DNA of 22,389 nucleotides. It comes from Chryseobacterium sp. (lineage in GTDB: Bacteria; Bacteroidota; Bacteroidia; Flavobacteriales; Weeksellaceae). The position numbers and the translations under genes are program-made. Numbering within the stretch: the stretch's first letter is position 1; each line of letters begins with the position of its first letter. The notes under the pieces were generated by a model that was not told where the DNA came from, did not search any database, and saw only the letters and a program-made list of their open reading frames with translations. Shown in pieces: positions 7,657 through 15,064 of this stretch. The stretch is taken from the NCBI GenBank assembly GCA_003248755.1, contig QFQW01000059.1:1-22389 (forward strand), in the 5' to 3' direction.

Positions 7657-9078
7657 TTATATATCTACATTGTTAAACCAATGGTAGATGTCCGTATTTT
7701 GTGGAATACTAAGTCTTTTACGGATGCGGTTTTTCTTATTCTGTACAGTCTTGGGTTCGATATTTTTGATACGAGCAATTTCTTTACTGGAAAGATTTAA
7801 TTTCAGAAAAGCACAAAATTCGATTTCTGACTGTACCAAAGTCGAGTTGATGGCGAGTAATTTTTTTGTAAAAGATGGAAATACCTTATTGAAAGATATC
7901 ATAAAAGTAGAATCCTTTTTTTCCAACATCAAAATAAGATCTTTATTAATGACATCATATTTTTCTTGAAGATTTTCTCTGCTTTCTTCTTCTTTTATGA
8001 TTAGGCGTTGATTTTTGATTTTAAAATATAGTAGCCCCATAAGACAAATCAGAATCATCAAAGAAGAAATGACCAATATATTTTTGACTTTATTCTCATC
8101 TTCCAATAGCTTCCTGCTGATGATATTATGAAGGGATTTGTTTTTATTCTCTGCAACACTAAGTTCGGCATTTTTCAGCAATAGATTGTATTTATTATAG
8201 TCCTCTGATCTACCTAGGACTTTTGAAGTCTCTGCAAGACCTTTATATAAAATTATTTGATTAATCAATGATAATCTTACTGATTTGGAAGCTTCAGCAT
8301 TTTTGTAATTTTCATAAGCTGTCTCATATTTTTTTTCTTTTCTGTAAACCTCACCCAATGTAAGATAATTAGAAAACATATATGGTCCATTCTCATAACC
8401 TTTTGGTATAATATCCATTGATTTTTTTGCATAATATTTTGCAGAATCACTGTTTAGTATTGTGTATACTTGTCCCACGTTTGAAAAATTCAGAATCTGC
8501 ATTTCATTTTTTGTTGCAGAATCTTTGATTTTTCCAATTAGCTTTTGGGCTTGGAAAAGATTGTCTAATGCTTTATACGGTCGCTTGGTTTCCACATAGA
8601 CATCGTTGATTGTGAAATATAGATTTATTTTAGAAAATAATGTTCTGTTATCATCTGGATTAGTTTTTGAAAGGATATACATCCCTTTTTCAAATTCTTT
8701 AATGGCAGCATCATATAAAGAATTCTGAGAGTAAGTGTTCATCAAGGAAAGGTGAGCCATAGCTTCCATCTGAGGTTGTTTGTATTGTTTTGCCTTGGCT
8801 TCAAGATGTTTAGCGGTTTCTATAGATTTCCCATAAGCATATTTGTTGTCGTAATACCAACATTGGTTACCAAGAATTGTTAATTCCGAAATAGAATCTT
8901 TTTCTTTAATGGCTTCTTTGAGGAGAACCTGCATTTCTGTAAAAGCCATATCCGGGTCTTTTAAAAGCAATTGACTATTCTCCTGAATTTTTTTCTGAAG
9001 TAAAGTTTGTCTTTTCTGCGAATACGAAATGAAAAAACATAAAATAAAAAAAATGTATAAAAGCCTGTATAACCTCAT
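7657..9078 (-). CDS. membrane-anchored TPR protein with C-terminal LuxR-type HTH regulator
   Basis: Start chosen at ATG 9078 (473 residues), where a hydrophobic signal or anchor begins (MRLYRLLYIFFILCFFISYS). The frame extends to an ATG at 9120 with 14 polar residues, judged less likely. Residues 25-325 are helical TPR-like repeats, expected in the periplasm. A single membrane helix (about 333-354) is followed by a charged coiled coil (about 355-385). The end (about 415-460) has a LuxR/GerE-like helix-turn-helix with LSSKEIARIKNIEPKTVQNK and a basic recognition helix. This arrangement is common in Bacteroidetes one-component sensors that pass a periplasmic signal to a cytoplasmic DNA-binding domain. 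It sits directly upstream of the propeller genes on the same strand with no visible terminator between, which suggests that it regulates them. The signal is unknown. Confidence 0.85.
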   Translation of the reverse strand: MRLYRLLYIFFILCFFISYSQKRQTLLQKKIQENSQLLLKDPDMAFTEMQVLLKEAIKEKDSISELTILGNQCWYYDNKYAYGKSIETAKHLEAKAKQYKQPQMEAMAHLSLMNTYSQNSLYDAAIKEFEKGMYILSKTNPDDNRTLFSKINLYFTINDVYVETKRPYKALDNLFQAQKLIGKIKDSATKNEMQILNFSNVGQVYTILNSDSAKYYAKKSMDIIPKGYENGPYMFSNYLTLGEVYRKEKKYETAYENYKNAEASKSVRLSLINQIILYKGLAETSKVLGRSEDYNKYNLLLKNAELSVAENKNKSLHNIISRKLLEDENKVKNILVISSLMILICLMGLLYFKIKNQRLIIKEEESRENLQEKYDVINKDLILMLEKKDSTFMISFNKVFPSFTKKLLAINSTLVQSEIEFCAFLKLNLSSKEIARIKNIEPKTVQNKKNRIRKRLSIPQNTDIYHWFNNVDI

Positions 9079-9185
9079 CCTATTTGTTTGGCTAAACTGT
9101 AAAATTAGTGAATTTGCCAATTATTTTTCTACTAAATATTGAAGTTATCTTGAAATATTTTATTCCTAATAAATTTTAAATTATT

Positions 9186-9193
9186 TAGATTTG
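9186..9193 (+). promoter_or_regulatory. -7 promoter element of the L-threonine dehydrogenase gene
   Basis: TAGATTTG is a perfect TAnnTTTG match, 22 bases before the ATG at 9216, giving a predicted leader of about 17 bases. No good -33 TTG is seen at normal spacing. Confidence 0.55.
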
Positions 9194-9215
9194 CTAATAA
9201 TTGTAAAAATGAAAA

Positions 9216-10175
9216 ATGAACAAAGAAAAAATATTAATCACTGGCGCATTGGGGCAAATCGGAACAGAACTGACTGCCAAATTATCAGAAATCTACGGTA
9301 AAGAAAACGTAATAGCATCCGGATTGGACAAATGGAAAGAAGACATCACAGAAGCCGGCTATTATGAAAGACTTGATGTCACTAATTTTCAAGCCGTTAC
9401 AGAAGTTATCAAGGAGCATAATATCACTACTGTTTATCATTTGGCATCTCTTCTTTCTGGAACATCAGAAAAGCAACCGCTTTTTGCGTGGAAGCTCAAT
9501 CTTGACCCGTTGATTCATCTTTGTGAATTAGCAAAAGAAGGTATCATAAAAAAAATATTCTGGCCTAGTTCAATCGCCGTTTTTGGAAAAGGAATTCCTA
9601 AAGAAAATGTAGGGCAAGAAGTCGTTCTTAATCCGACAACTGTTTACGGAATCTCAAAAATGGCAGGTGAAAAATGGTGCGAATATTACTTCGAAAAATA
9701 TGGTGTTGATATCAGAAGCATCCGTTATCCCGGTCTGATCTCATGGAAAGCTCCAGCCGGTGGAGGAACTACAGATTACGCTGTCGAGATATTTTATGAG
9801 GCAGTAGAAAAGGGAAAATACACAAGTTTCATCAGTGAAAATACAGCAATGCCAATGCTCTATATGGACGATGCCATTGATGCTACGATTAAGCTGATGA
9901 CAGCACCAAAAGAAGAGGTGAAAATCCGTTATTCCTACAACCTTGGAGGAATGAGTTTTACACCAAAAGAATTGGCTTCTGAAATCAAAAAAACGATACC
10001 TAATTTTGAGATAAAATATGAGCCGGATTTTCGTCAGGCAATCGCAGATTCTTGGCCGGCAAGTATAGATGATTCTGCAGCAAAGCAAGATTGGGGATTG
10101 GATTACAAGTTTGATATCCCATCTATGTCGATAGATATGATAAATAATCTAAAGAAAAAACTCAACAAAGATTAA
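9216..10175 (+). CDS. L-threonine 3-dehydrogenase, SDR (epimerase-like) type
   Basis: A 319-residue extended short-chain dehydrogenase. It should oxidise L-threonine to 2-amino-3-ketobutyrate with NAD+, the first step of threonine conversion to glycine and acetyl-CoA. Visible signatures are the Rossmann motif GALGQIG (residues 10-16), the active-site Ser near 118-119, and Tyr144-xxx-Lys148. RYPGLISWKAPAGGGTTDYA (170-189) is a segment characteristic of the UDP-galactose-epimerase-like threonine dehydrogenases of flavobacteria and vertebrates rather than the zinc-dependent E. coli Tdh. Length is normal and the protein is cytoplasmic. It is divergent from the TPR regulator with its own promoter. 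2-Amino-3-ketobutyrate CoA-ligase (Kbl), the usual partner, is not in this window. Confidence 0.93.
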   Translation: MNKEKILITGALGQIGTELTAKLSEIYGKENVIASGLDKWKEDITEAGYYERLDVTNFQAVTEVIKEHNITTVYHLASLLSGTSEKQPLFAWKLNLDPLIHLCELAKEGIIKKIFWPSSIAVFGKGIPKENVGQEVVLNPTTVYGISKMAGEKWCEYYFEKYGVDIRSIRYPGLISWKAPAGGGTTDYAVEIFYEAVEKGKYTSFISENTAMPMLYMDDAIDATIKLMTAPKEEVKIRYSYNLGGMSFTPKELASEIKKTIPNFEIKYEPDFRQAIADSWPASIDDSAAKQDWGLDYKFDIPSMSIDMINNLKKKLNKD

Positions 10176-10258
10176 AATCTAAACTATTAGTTTTAATAAA
10201 ATTAATTTTAACATTTGATTTTTAATTTATTAAAAAATTTATCTCAATTATAATTTAA

Positions 10259-11011
10259 GTGATTTTACTAACTTTCAACATATCAATATCAGAAAATCAG
10301 AGTTTGAAAACTAAAAATATTTCAGAATCTGAATTGATAATTTCTATCGAAGAAAAAGTTAGTTCTATCCTGCTCTTACTGGAACTTCACGAATTTCAAG
10401 CGACATTTTTCATTGATATTTCTCTTGCTGAAGAATTAAAAAAAACCATAAAAAACATCTCATTTGCAGGTCACGAAATTGCATTCTACAATAGTAATTC
10501 CAACCTGAAAACAATAGAAAAAGTGAAGCAAAATCTGGAAGATTTTTTACAAAAACCAATAAGAGGTCTAAGGCAAAAATACCATCAGATTTCTTATTCG
10601 GAAATCAAGAAATTAGACTTCAATTACATCTCCAATATCGAGGAATCCAGAATCAATTTTCTATGGAGAAAGTTGACCGCAAAAACCGACATTCATATAG
10701 AAAATGATTTGACAGTTGTACCGGAAAGTCAGTCGCCTTATTCTCAACTTCCATTCAATGATTATGTCCTTCAAGTGACACCGATGAAGTATTATGAAAG
10801 TATGCTTTTGGAAAGTTTGAAGAACAATGAGTATGTGATGATCTACGCCAATATTTGGCAATTATATGAATCCAAAGACCTGCCAATTGAGATTCCTTTT
10901 TATAAAAAAATCAACATCGGCAGAAAATTTGAAGACCGTCTTGAAAAGCTATTTCAATTCATTGATGAGAACGAAATAGCTGTTTCCAGAATGAAGGATT
11001 ATTTGTTTTAA
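10259..11011 (+). CDS. degenerate polysaccharide-deacetylase-like (NodB-fold) protein
   Basis: 250 residues, starting at GTG; no in-frame ATG lies near, and the first strand LLTF matches the start of NodB domains. Landmarks of the polysaccharide deacetylase fold are present in order: LLTFN (3-7), ATFFID (48-53), GHEIA (71-75), a GLRQ segment near 103-106 in place of GFRxP, and YANIWQLY near 196-203 in place of YxHPWEL. The expected metal ligands are replaced: the motif-1 acid is Asn7, and the two histidines of GHEIxxHxxxH correspond to Tyr77 and Ser81. The protein is therefore likely inactive as a metal-dependent deacetylase and may have a structural or binding role. There is no signal peptide. 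It follows the threonine dehydrogenase gene by 83 bases and ends at a strong terminator. Fold assignment is confident; role unknown. Confidence 0.75.
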   Translation: MILLTFNISISENQSLKTKNISESELIISIEEKVSSILLLLELHEFQATFFIDISLAEELKKTIKNISFAGHEIAFYNSNSNLKTIEKVKQNLEDFLQKPIRGLRQKYHQISYSEIKKLDFNYISNIEESRINFLWRKLTAKTDIHIENDLTVVPESQSPYSQLPFNDYVLQVTPMKYYESMLLESLKNNEYVMIYANIWQLYESKDLPIEIPFYKKINIGRKFEDRLEKLFQFIDENEIAVSRMKDYLF

Positions 11012-11022
11012 TTTTACAAAAT

Positions 11023-11053
11023 AAAAAAAGCTTAGAAAATCTAAGCTTTTTTT
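11023..11053. terminator. bidirectional rho-independent terminator
   Basis: AAAAAAAGCTTAGA (11023-11036) and its exact reverse complement (11040-11053) flank a 3-base AAA loop. The GCTTAGA/TCTAAGC core stem is followed by seven T on either strand, so it can stop both converging genes. It lies 12 bases past one stop codon and 20 bases past the other. Confidence 0.93.
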
Positions 11054-11072
11054 ATTATTTCAATAATGAGTT

Positions 11073-12278
11073 TTAGCTCAATTCAAACACTGTAATCTCG
11101 GGCAGCACTCCTACTCTACCCGGATAACCGATTACACCGAAGCCACGGTTGACGTACAGATATTTCCCTTCGCTTTCATACAGGTCGGCCCATTTTGGAT
11201 ATTTGTATTTCACTGGCGACCATTTGAAGTTTTTCAGGTCGATACCAAACTGCATCCCGTGTGTATGCCCGGAAAGTGTTAACTGAATGTTTTTAGGATG
11301 ATTTTTCACTACAGCATCAAAGTGTGACGGGTCGTGTGACATTAGGATTTTAATAGCATCTACGGGGACGTTTTCGGAAGCTTTATCCAAGTCGCCCAAC
11401 TGTGGAAACGGAGGAATCCCCCAGTTTTCTACGCCCAGAATGTATAACTTTTCACCATTTCTTTCAATGACTCTGTGTTCATTTCGAAGCATTTCGAAGC
11501 CGGCTTTCCTTTCGTATTCTATCAACAGTGGAATGTTATTCCTTCTTTCTTCTTCATTTTTCCATTCGCCATATTCACCGTAATCGTGGTTTCCTAGAAC
11601 GGCTAATTTCCCATCTTTCCCTTTGATTTGAGAAAACAAATCAATGAATGGGATAAATTCATCCGCATAATTGTTCACCATATCTCCGGTAAATAAAATC
11701 AAATCCGCATTTTGCTCATTAATCAAATCAATAGCGTGTTGCAAATGCTTAGGATTCTGGAAACTTCCGCTATGAACATCAGAAATCTGGACAATTTTAT
11801 AACCCTTGAAACTCTCAGGAAGATTTTTCAGCTTTAATCTCACAACTCTAGCTCTATGACGGTATTTTCCGAAGATAATTCCATCCAGAACAATTCCTGC
11901 TAAAACAGCTCCGGAACCAAGCCCCACTAAGCTTATAAACTTTCTTCTCGAGGGATAATTATGATTTTCTGTCGCCACATAATTGTAACCGAAATTCAGA
12001 AGTCTGATTAAATCTTCAATCAAAAGGAAAATAGCGACCAGAAGCTTCGGCAAAACAAAAATCAAAATCACAGAAAATACAATCTGGAAATTCAGGTATT
12101 TGTGAGAAGCCCTATTGAAAGTCATAACCGAATAAATCAGAAAAGCATAAATCAGAATCGTCGGAATCCAATAGATAAACCTTCCGTTCTGATTAGTATA
12201 AACCGTTTTAAAAGCCTGATAAACGTAAGTTTCCAGCAGTAAAAAAACTCCTAGAAGAAATAAAATTGTCTTTTGCAT
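11073..12278 (-). CDS. membrane-bound calcineurin-like metallophosphoesterase
   Basis: 401 residues. The N-terminal third has four hydrophobic segments (about 1-20, 38-55, 65-90, 115-135). The C-terminal catalytic domain (about 158-401) has the full two-metal set: D167-x-H169 (ISDVHSG), D199 (FTGDM), N230-H231 (LGNHDYGE), H315 (MSHDP), and H338-x-H340 (LSGHTHG). This is the YaeI/YkuE branch of the family, whose known members act on phospholipid-type or nucleotide substrates; the substrate here cannot be told. The fourth hydrophobic segment is preceded by SRRKF (110-114), which resembles a twin-arginine signal placed inside the chain. The gene follows the ketoacyl synthase gene on the same strand, but a hairpin lies between them. 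Confidence 0.9.
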   Translation of the reverse strand: MQKTILFLLGVFLLLETYVYQAFKTVYTNQNGRFIYWIPTILIYAFLIYSVMTFNRASHKYLNFQIVFSVILIFVLPKLLVAIFLLIEDLIRLLNFGYNYVATENHNYPSRRKFISLVGLGSGAVLAGIVLDGIIFGKYRHRARVVRLKLKNLPESFKGYKIVQISDVHSGSFQNPKHLQHAIDLINEQNADLILFTGDMVNNYADEFIPFIDLFSQIKGKDGKLAVLGNHDYGEYGEWKNEEERRNNIPLLIEYERKAGFEMLRNEHRVIERNGEKLYILGVENWGIPPFPQLGDLDKASENVPVDAIKILMSHDPSHFDAVVKNHPKNIQLTLSGHTHGMQFGIDLKNFKWSPVKYKYPKWADLYESEGKYLYVNRGFGVIGYPGRVGVLPEITVFELS

Positions 12279-12293
12279 ATTGTGATAAAAAAC

Positions 12294-12319
12294 AAAAGGA
12301 ATAAAAATTTATTCCTTTT
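12294..12319 (-). terminator. likely terminator after the ketoacyl-ACP synthase gene
   Basis: AAAAGGAATAAA (12294-12305) and TTTATTCCTTTT (12308-12319) form a perfect 12-bp stem. On the minus strand it is followed by GTTTTTT. The stem is AT-rich, so strength is uncertain, but it is about 40 bases after the stop codon of the upstream gene. Confidence 0.7.
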
Positions 12320-12359
12320 AGTATTATGACGTTTAAAATTTATTTTTACTTTAAATGAT

Positions 12360-13439
12360 TTATATTTTCCCTTCCGGAAACTTGTAAACCACACAATTGA
12401 TATTCATTCCCGCACCTACAGACGTAAACAAGATATGAGAACCCGGCGTGAATTGCTGGCCATCCATTTTTCCTTTTCTGATTAAATCAAATAAAGTCGG
12501 AACTGTCGCAACCGAAGAATTTCCAAATTCCTGAATGGTCATCGGAGAAATCGCATGGTCGTAATCTTTTTGTCCGTACAACTTGAACAATCTTCCAATC
12601 ATTGCGTAATCCATCTTCGCATTCGCCTGATGAATCAAAATTTTGCTAATATCAGAAATATCAAGACCCGCTTTATCAACCGTTGCTTTTATGGCATCAG
12701 GAACATTCTTAAGAGCATATTCGTAGATTTTGCGACCTCTCATTCTGATGAATAACTGAGTTTGGTCGTGCTCAAGATTCAGCGAAGGACCGTTTTCCAA
12801 ATAGCATAATTCCTCTCCATTATCACAAAGCGTATTATCCGCTAAAACTCCAACTGTAGAATCTTCAGTCGCTGTCACAATAACAGCTCCGGCACCATCC
12901 GCAAAAATCATTTTATTCCTATCGTAAGGGTCTGTAACTCTGCTTAGAGTTTCTCCACCAACTACCAAAACCGTTTTTGCTTTTCCGGCTTTTATCATTG
13001 TATCAGCTAAAATCAAAGACTCAACCCAGCCTGGACATCCGAAAATCATATCGTAATTGATACAATCTCTTCTTTTAATTCCAAGTTTTCCTTTTAATCT
13101 TGCAGAAAGAGAGGGCATAAAATTCGGAATTCCGTTAACATCAACTTCACCAAAATTGGTAGCGAAAATAATGTAATCAATCTCTTCTTTATCAATACCC
13201 GCATCTTCTATAGCCTCCAGAGAAGCTCTGTGAGCCAAATCTGAATTAAAATCTTCCGGATTGGCATATCTCCTTCTTTCTATCTCTGTAATCTCAACAA
13301 ATTTTCCGATGATTTCTTCAGTTGGTTTTTCAATCAATTGATTATTATCATCATAGAATATGGCATCCTTGAAATGAGAACCGTCTATTATGTTTTCCGG
13401 AACATAACTTCCAGAGCCAATGATTAATGTATTAGGCAT
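12360..13439 (-). CDS. 3-oxoacyl-ACP synthase III (KAS III/FabH-like) family protein
   Basis: 359-residue thiolase-fold condensing enzyme with an intact KAS III triad: Cys135 (FGCPGW), His270 (IHQANAKM) and Asn307 (EFGNSSVATVP). The C-terminal glycine-rich GAGMN loop is present. Family members join an acyl-CoA or acyl-ACP to malonyl-ACP. It is longer than E. coli FabH (about 317 residues), with an extra N-terminal stretch (about 28-55), as in Bacteroidetes FabH-like paralogues. It stands alone, with no acyl carrier protein or fatty-acid genes beside it, so it may be a second specialised synthase and not the main FabH. The ATG at 13439 fits the family and a promoter at 13462-13469. Cytoplasmic. 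Confidence 0.88.
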   Translation of the reverse strand: MPNTLIIGSGSYVPENIIDGSHFKDAIFYDDNNQLIEKPTEEIIGKFVEITEIERRRYANPEDFNSDLAHRASLEAIEDAGIDKEEIDYIIFATNFGEVDVNGIPNFMPSLSARLKGKLGIKRRDCINYDMIFGCPGWVESLILADTMIKAGKAKTVLVVGGETLSRVTDPYDRNKMIFADGAGAVIVTATEDSTVGVLADNTLCDNGEELCYLENGPSLNLEHDQTQLFIRMRGRKIYEYALKNVPDAIKATVDKAGLDISDISKILIHQANAKMDYAMIGRLFKLYGQKDYDHAISPMTIQEFGNSSVATVPTLFDLIRKGKMDGQQFTPGSHILFTSVGAGMNINCVVYKFPEGKI

Positions 13440-13461
13440 TGATATTAAAAAATTTTAAATG

Positions 13462-13469
13462 CAAAATTA
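13462..13469 (-). promoter_or_regulatory. -7 promoter element of the ketoacyl-ACP synthase gene
   Basis: On the minus strand this reads TAATTTTG, a perfect TAnnTTTG match 22 bases before the start codon. The expected -33 region (about 13486-13490) gives only TTCTA, a weak fit. Confidence 0.5.
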
Positions 13470-13557
13470 CACAAAAATTAATTCCTAGAATTTTATTTCC
13501 TTAAGATTTATTTAAGATAACTCTATTTTAAATCCAATCTTATTTACTCAACGCTAA

Positions 13558-13609
13558 CAAATACTTATTATTCTTAGATTTTATATCAATAATGAATAAT
13601 AAGTATTTG
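13558..13609. repeat. 16-bp perfect inverted repeat in a divergent promoter region
   Basis: CAAATACTTATTATTC (13558-13573) and its exact reverse complement (13594-13609) are separated by 20 bases between two divergent genes. The right arm ends in TTTG (13606-13609), which serves as the -33 element of the yigZ promoter, so a protein bound here would touch that promoter. Operator, DNA hairpin or mRNA-independent structure are all possible; no binder is known. Confidence 0.75.
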
Positions 13610-13637
13610 AAATTTAAATAAGTAATTTTTACTTTTG
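13606..13637 (+). promoter_or_regulatory. promoter of yigZ
   Basis: TTTG (13606-13609), a 20-base spacer and TACTTTTG (13630-13637) match the Bacteroidetes -33/-7 consensus. The -7 element ends only 4 bases before the ATG at 13642, so the transcript should start at or very near the start codon. Confidence 0.65.
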
Positions 13638-13641
13638 ACGA

Positions 13642-14238
13642 ATGTTTGAATACCAAACCATAAAAAAACCAATTGAAGATACTTTACTGAAAGAAAAAGG
13701 AAGTAAATTCATTGGATTCGCCTATCCCGTCAATTCTGAAGCCGAAATCAAAGAAAGATTAAATCATCTTTACGAAATCCACCCAAAAGCGACACATCAT
13801 TGTTATGCTTACAGACTTGGAATCAATGGAGAAAATTACAGAGCCAATGATGACGGAGAACCTTCCGGAAGTGCGGGTTTACCGATTTACAATCAACTTC
13901 TCGCTCATCAGATAACAAATGTTTTGGTTGTTGTCATCAGATATTATGGAGGCACGAAACTAGGCGTTGGAGGATTGGTGAAAACTTATAAAGAATCTGC
14001 AAAATTCACTCTGGAAGAAGCAGAAATCATCACCAAAGAATTAGAATCCGAGATTGAAATCAAATTCAAGTTTTCTCATCAAAATCAGATTTTTACGCTT
14101 CTAAATAAATATGATGCAAAAATTCTAGATTTTGACGCACAGGAAATTTGCATCATAAAAGCCAGCATCAAAACCGCTAAAAAAGAAAACATCTCAAACG
14201 AATTGTCTGAGATGCTTTTGGAATTTAATTTTTCATAA
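13642..14238 (+). CDS. yigZ: YigZ/IMPACT family protein
   Basis: 198 residues, matching the usual YigZ length and layout. The N-terminal IMPACT domain (about 1-120) has KEKGSKFIGFAYPV (17-30), HHCYAYRLG (52-60), the signature NDDGEPSGSAG (69-79) and IRYYGGTKLGVGGLVKTY (99-116). A short C-terminal alpha/beta domain (about 135-198) follows, as in E. coli YigZ. The cellular role of the family is not settled; eukaryotic IMPACT is linked to translation control. The start agrees with the family N-terminus. The gene is convergent with the zinc peptidase gene, with only 3 bases between their stop codons and no room for a separate terminator. Cytoplasmic. Confidence 0.92.
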   Translation: MFEYQTIKKPIEDTLLKEKGSKFIGFAYPVNSEAEIKERLNHLYEIHPKATHHCYAYRLGINGENYRANDDGEPSGSAGLPIYNQLLAHQITNVLVVVIRYYGGTKLGVGGLVKTYKESAKFTLEEAEIITKELESEIEIKFKFSHQNQIFTLLNKYDAKILDFDAQEICIIKASIKTAKKENISNELSEMLLEFNFS

Positions 14239-14241
14239 CTT

Positions 14242-14952
14242 TTAATCCCTTCTATTTCCCATAAGCATTGATGCAAAATAAATAAGTTGAGCCAATGAAC
14301 CTAGCGCTGCAACAACGTAAGTTCTGGCTGCCCATTTAAGCGAATCTTCTGCTCCTTCGTATTCTTCGGCAGTCACTGTTCCTGTAGATTTCAACCATTG
14401 CAAAGCACGATTACTTGCATCGTATTCTACCGGCAATGTTACAAATGCAAATAAAGTAGTTACTGCGAAAAGTATTACACCAATTGCTAAAACCGTAGTA
14501 TTTCCGTTCGGGTTATCAATACTTCTTGTTGCTGCCATTATAGCAATACCTGCGAACAAAACAAATTGCAAAAGGTTGGAACTGATATTGACAATCGGAA
14601 CCATTTTTGACCTCAATTGCAACATAGAATAACCAACTGCATGCTGGACCGCATGTCCGCATTCGTGAGCCGCAACCGCCGCTGCCGCTGCATTTCTCTG
14701 CATGTAGACAGCTTCGGAAAGATTCACCGTTTTATTTTCCGGATTATAATGGTCAGTTAATTGCCCCGGAACCGAAACAACCTGAACGTCCATAATTCCG
14801 TTGTCTCTCAACATTTTTTCCGCCACTTCTTTTCCGGACATTCCATTCCTGAGATGGACTTTTGAATAATATTCGAATTTGGATTTCAATCTGGAAGAAA
14901 CTATCCAGCTTATAAGCATTGAAACTCCAATAATTAAGTAATAACCAGTCAT
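14242..14952 (-). CDS. membrane zinc metallopeptidase (YugP-like)
   Basis: 236 residues of the putative neutral zinc metallopeptidase family typified by Bacillus YugP. A first membrane segment (about 3-19) precedes the zinc motif H96-E97-x-x-H100 (AAHECGHAVQHA). Further hydrophobic segments follow at roughly 115-135, 152-176 and 208-230. The DHYNPENKTVNLSEAVY stretch (67-83) is typical of the family. The substrate is unknown. It is divergent from the GNAT gene across a 112-base spacer and shares no operon. The ATG at 14952 begins the first membrane segment directly. Confidence 0.88.
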   Translation of the reverse strand: MTGYYLIIGVSMLISWIVSSRLKSKFEYYSKVHLRNGMSGKEVAEKMLRDNGIMDVQVVSVPGQLTDHYNPENKTVNLSEAVYMQRNAAAAAVAAHECGHAVQHAVGYSMLQLRSKMVPIVNISSNLLQFVLFAGIAIMAATRSIDNPNGNTTVLAIGVILFAVTTLFAFVTLPVEYDASNRALQWLKSTGTVTAEEYEGAEDSLKWAARTYVVAALGSLAQLIYFASMLMGNRRD

Positions 14953-15014
14953 TATTTTGAAAAATTTACATTAAAATAAATTACGTCTTTTTATAGAAAA
15001 ATTATGCCAAAGCA

Positions 15015-15044
15015 TTGCTTTTTTCGGCTTAAAAACTATATTTG
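15015..15044 (+). promoter_or_regulatory. promoter of the GNAT-family gene
   Basis: TTG (15015-15017), a 19-base spacer and TATATTTG (15037-15044) form a textbook Bacteroidetes promoter. The predicted transcript start near 15050 coincides with the in-frame TTG there, which argues that translation begins at the ATG at 15065. Confidence 0.75.
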
Positions 15045-15064
15045 CTCTATTGATTAGCAAGAAT

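Noticed and set aside
9079..9120. Earlier start of the TPR regulator
   Set aside because: It adds 14 polar residues before a clean hydrophobic signal or anchor beginning at 9078.
15050..15064. TTG start for the GNAT gene
   Set aside because: It coincides with the predicted transcription start; the ATG at 15065 is better placed.
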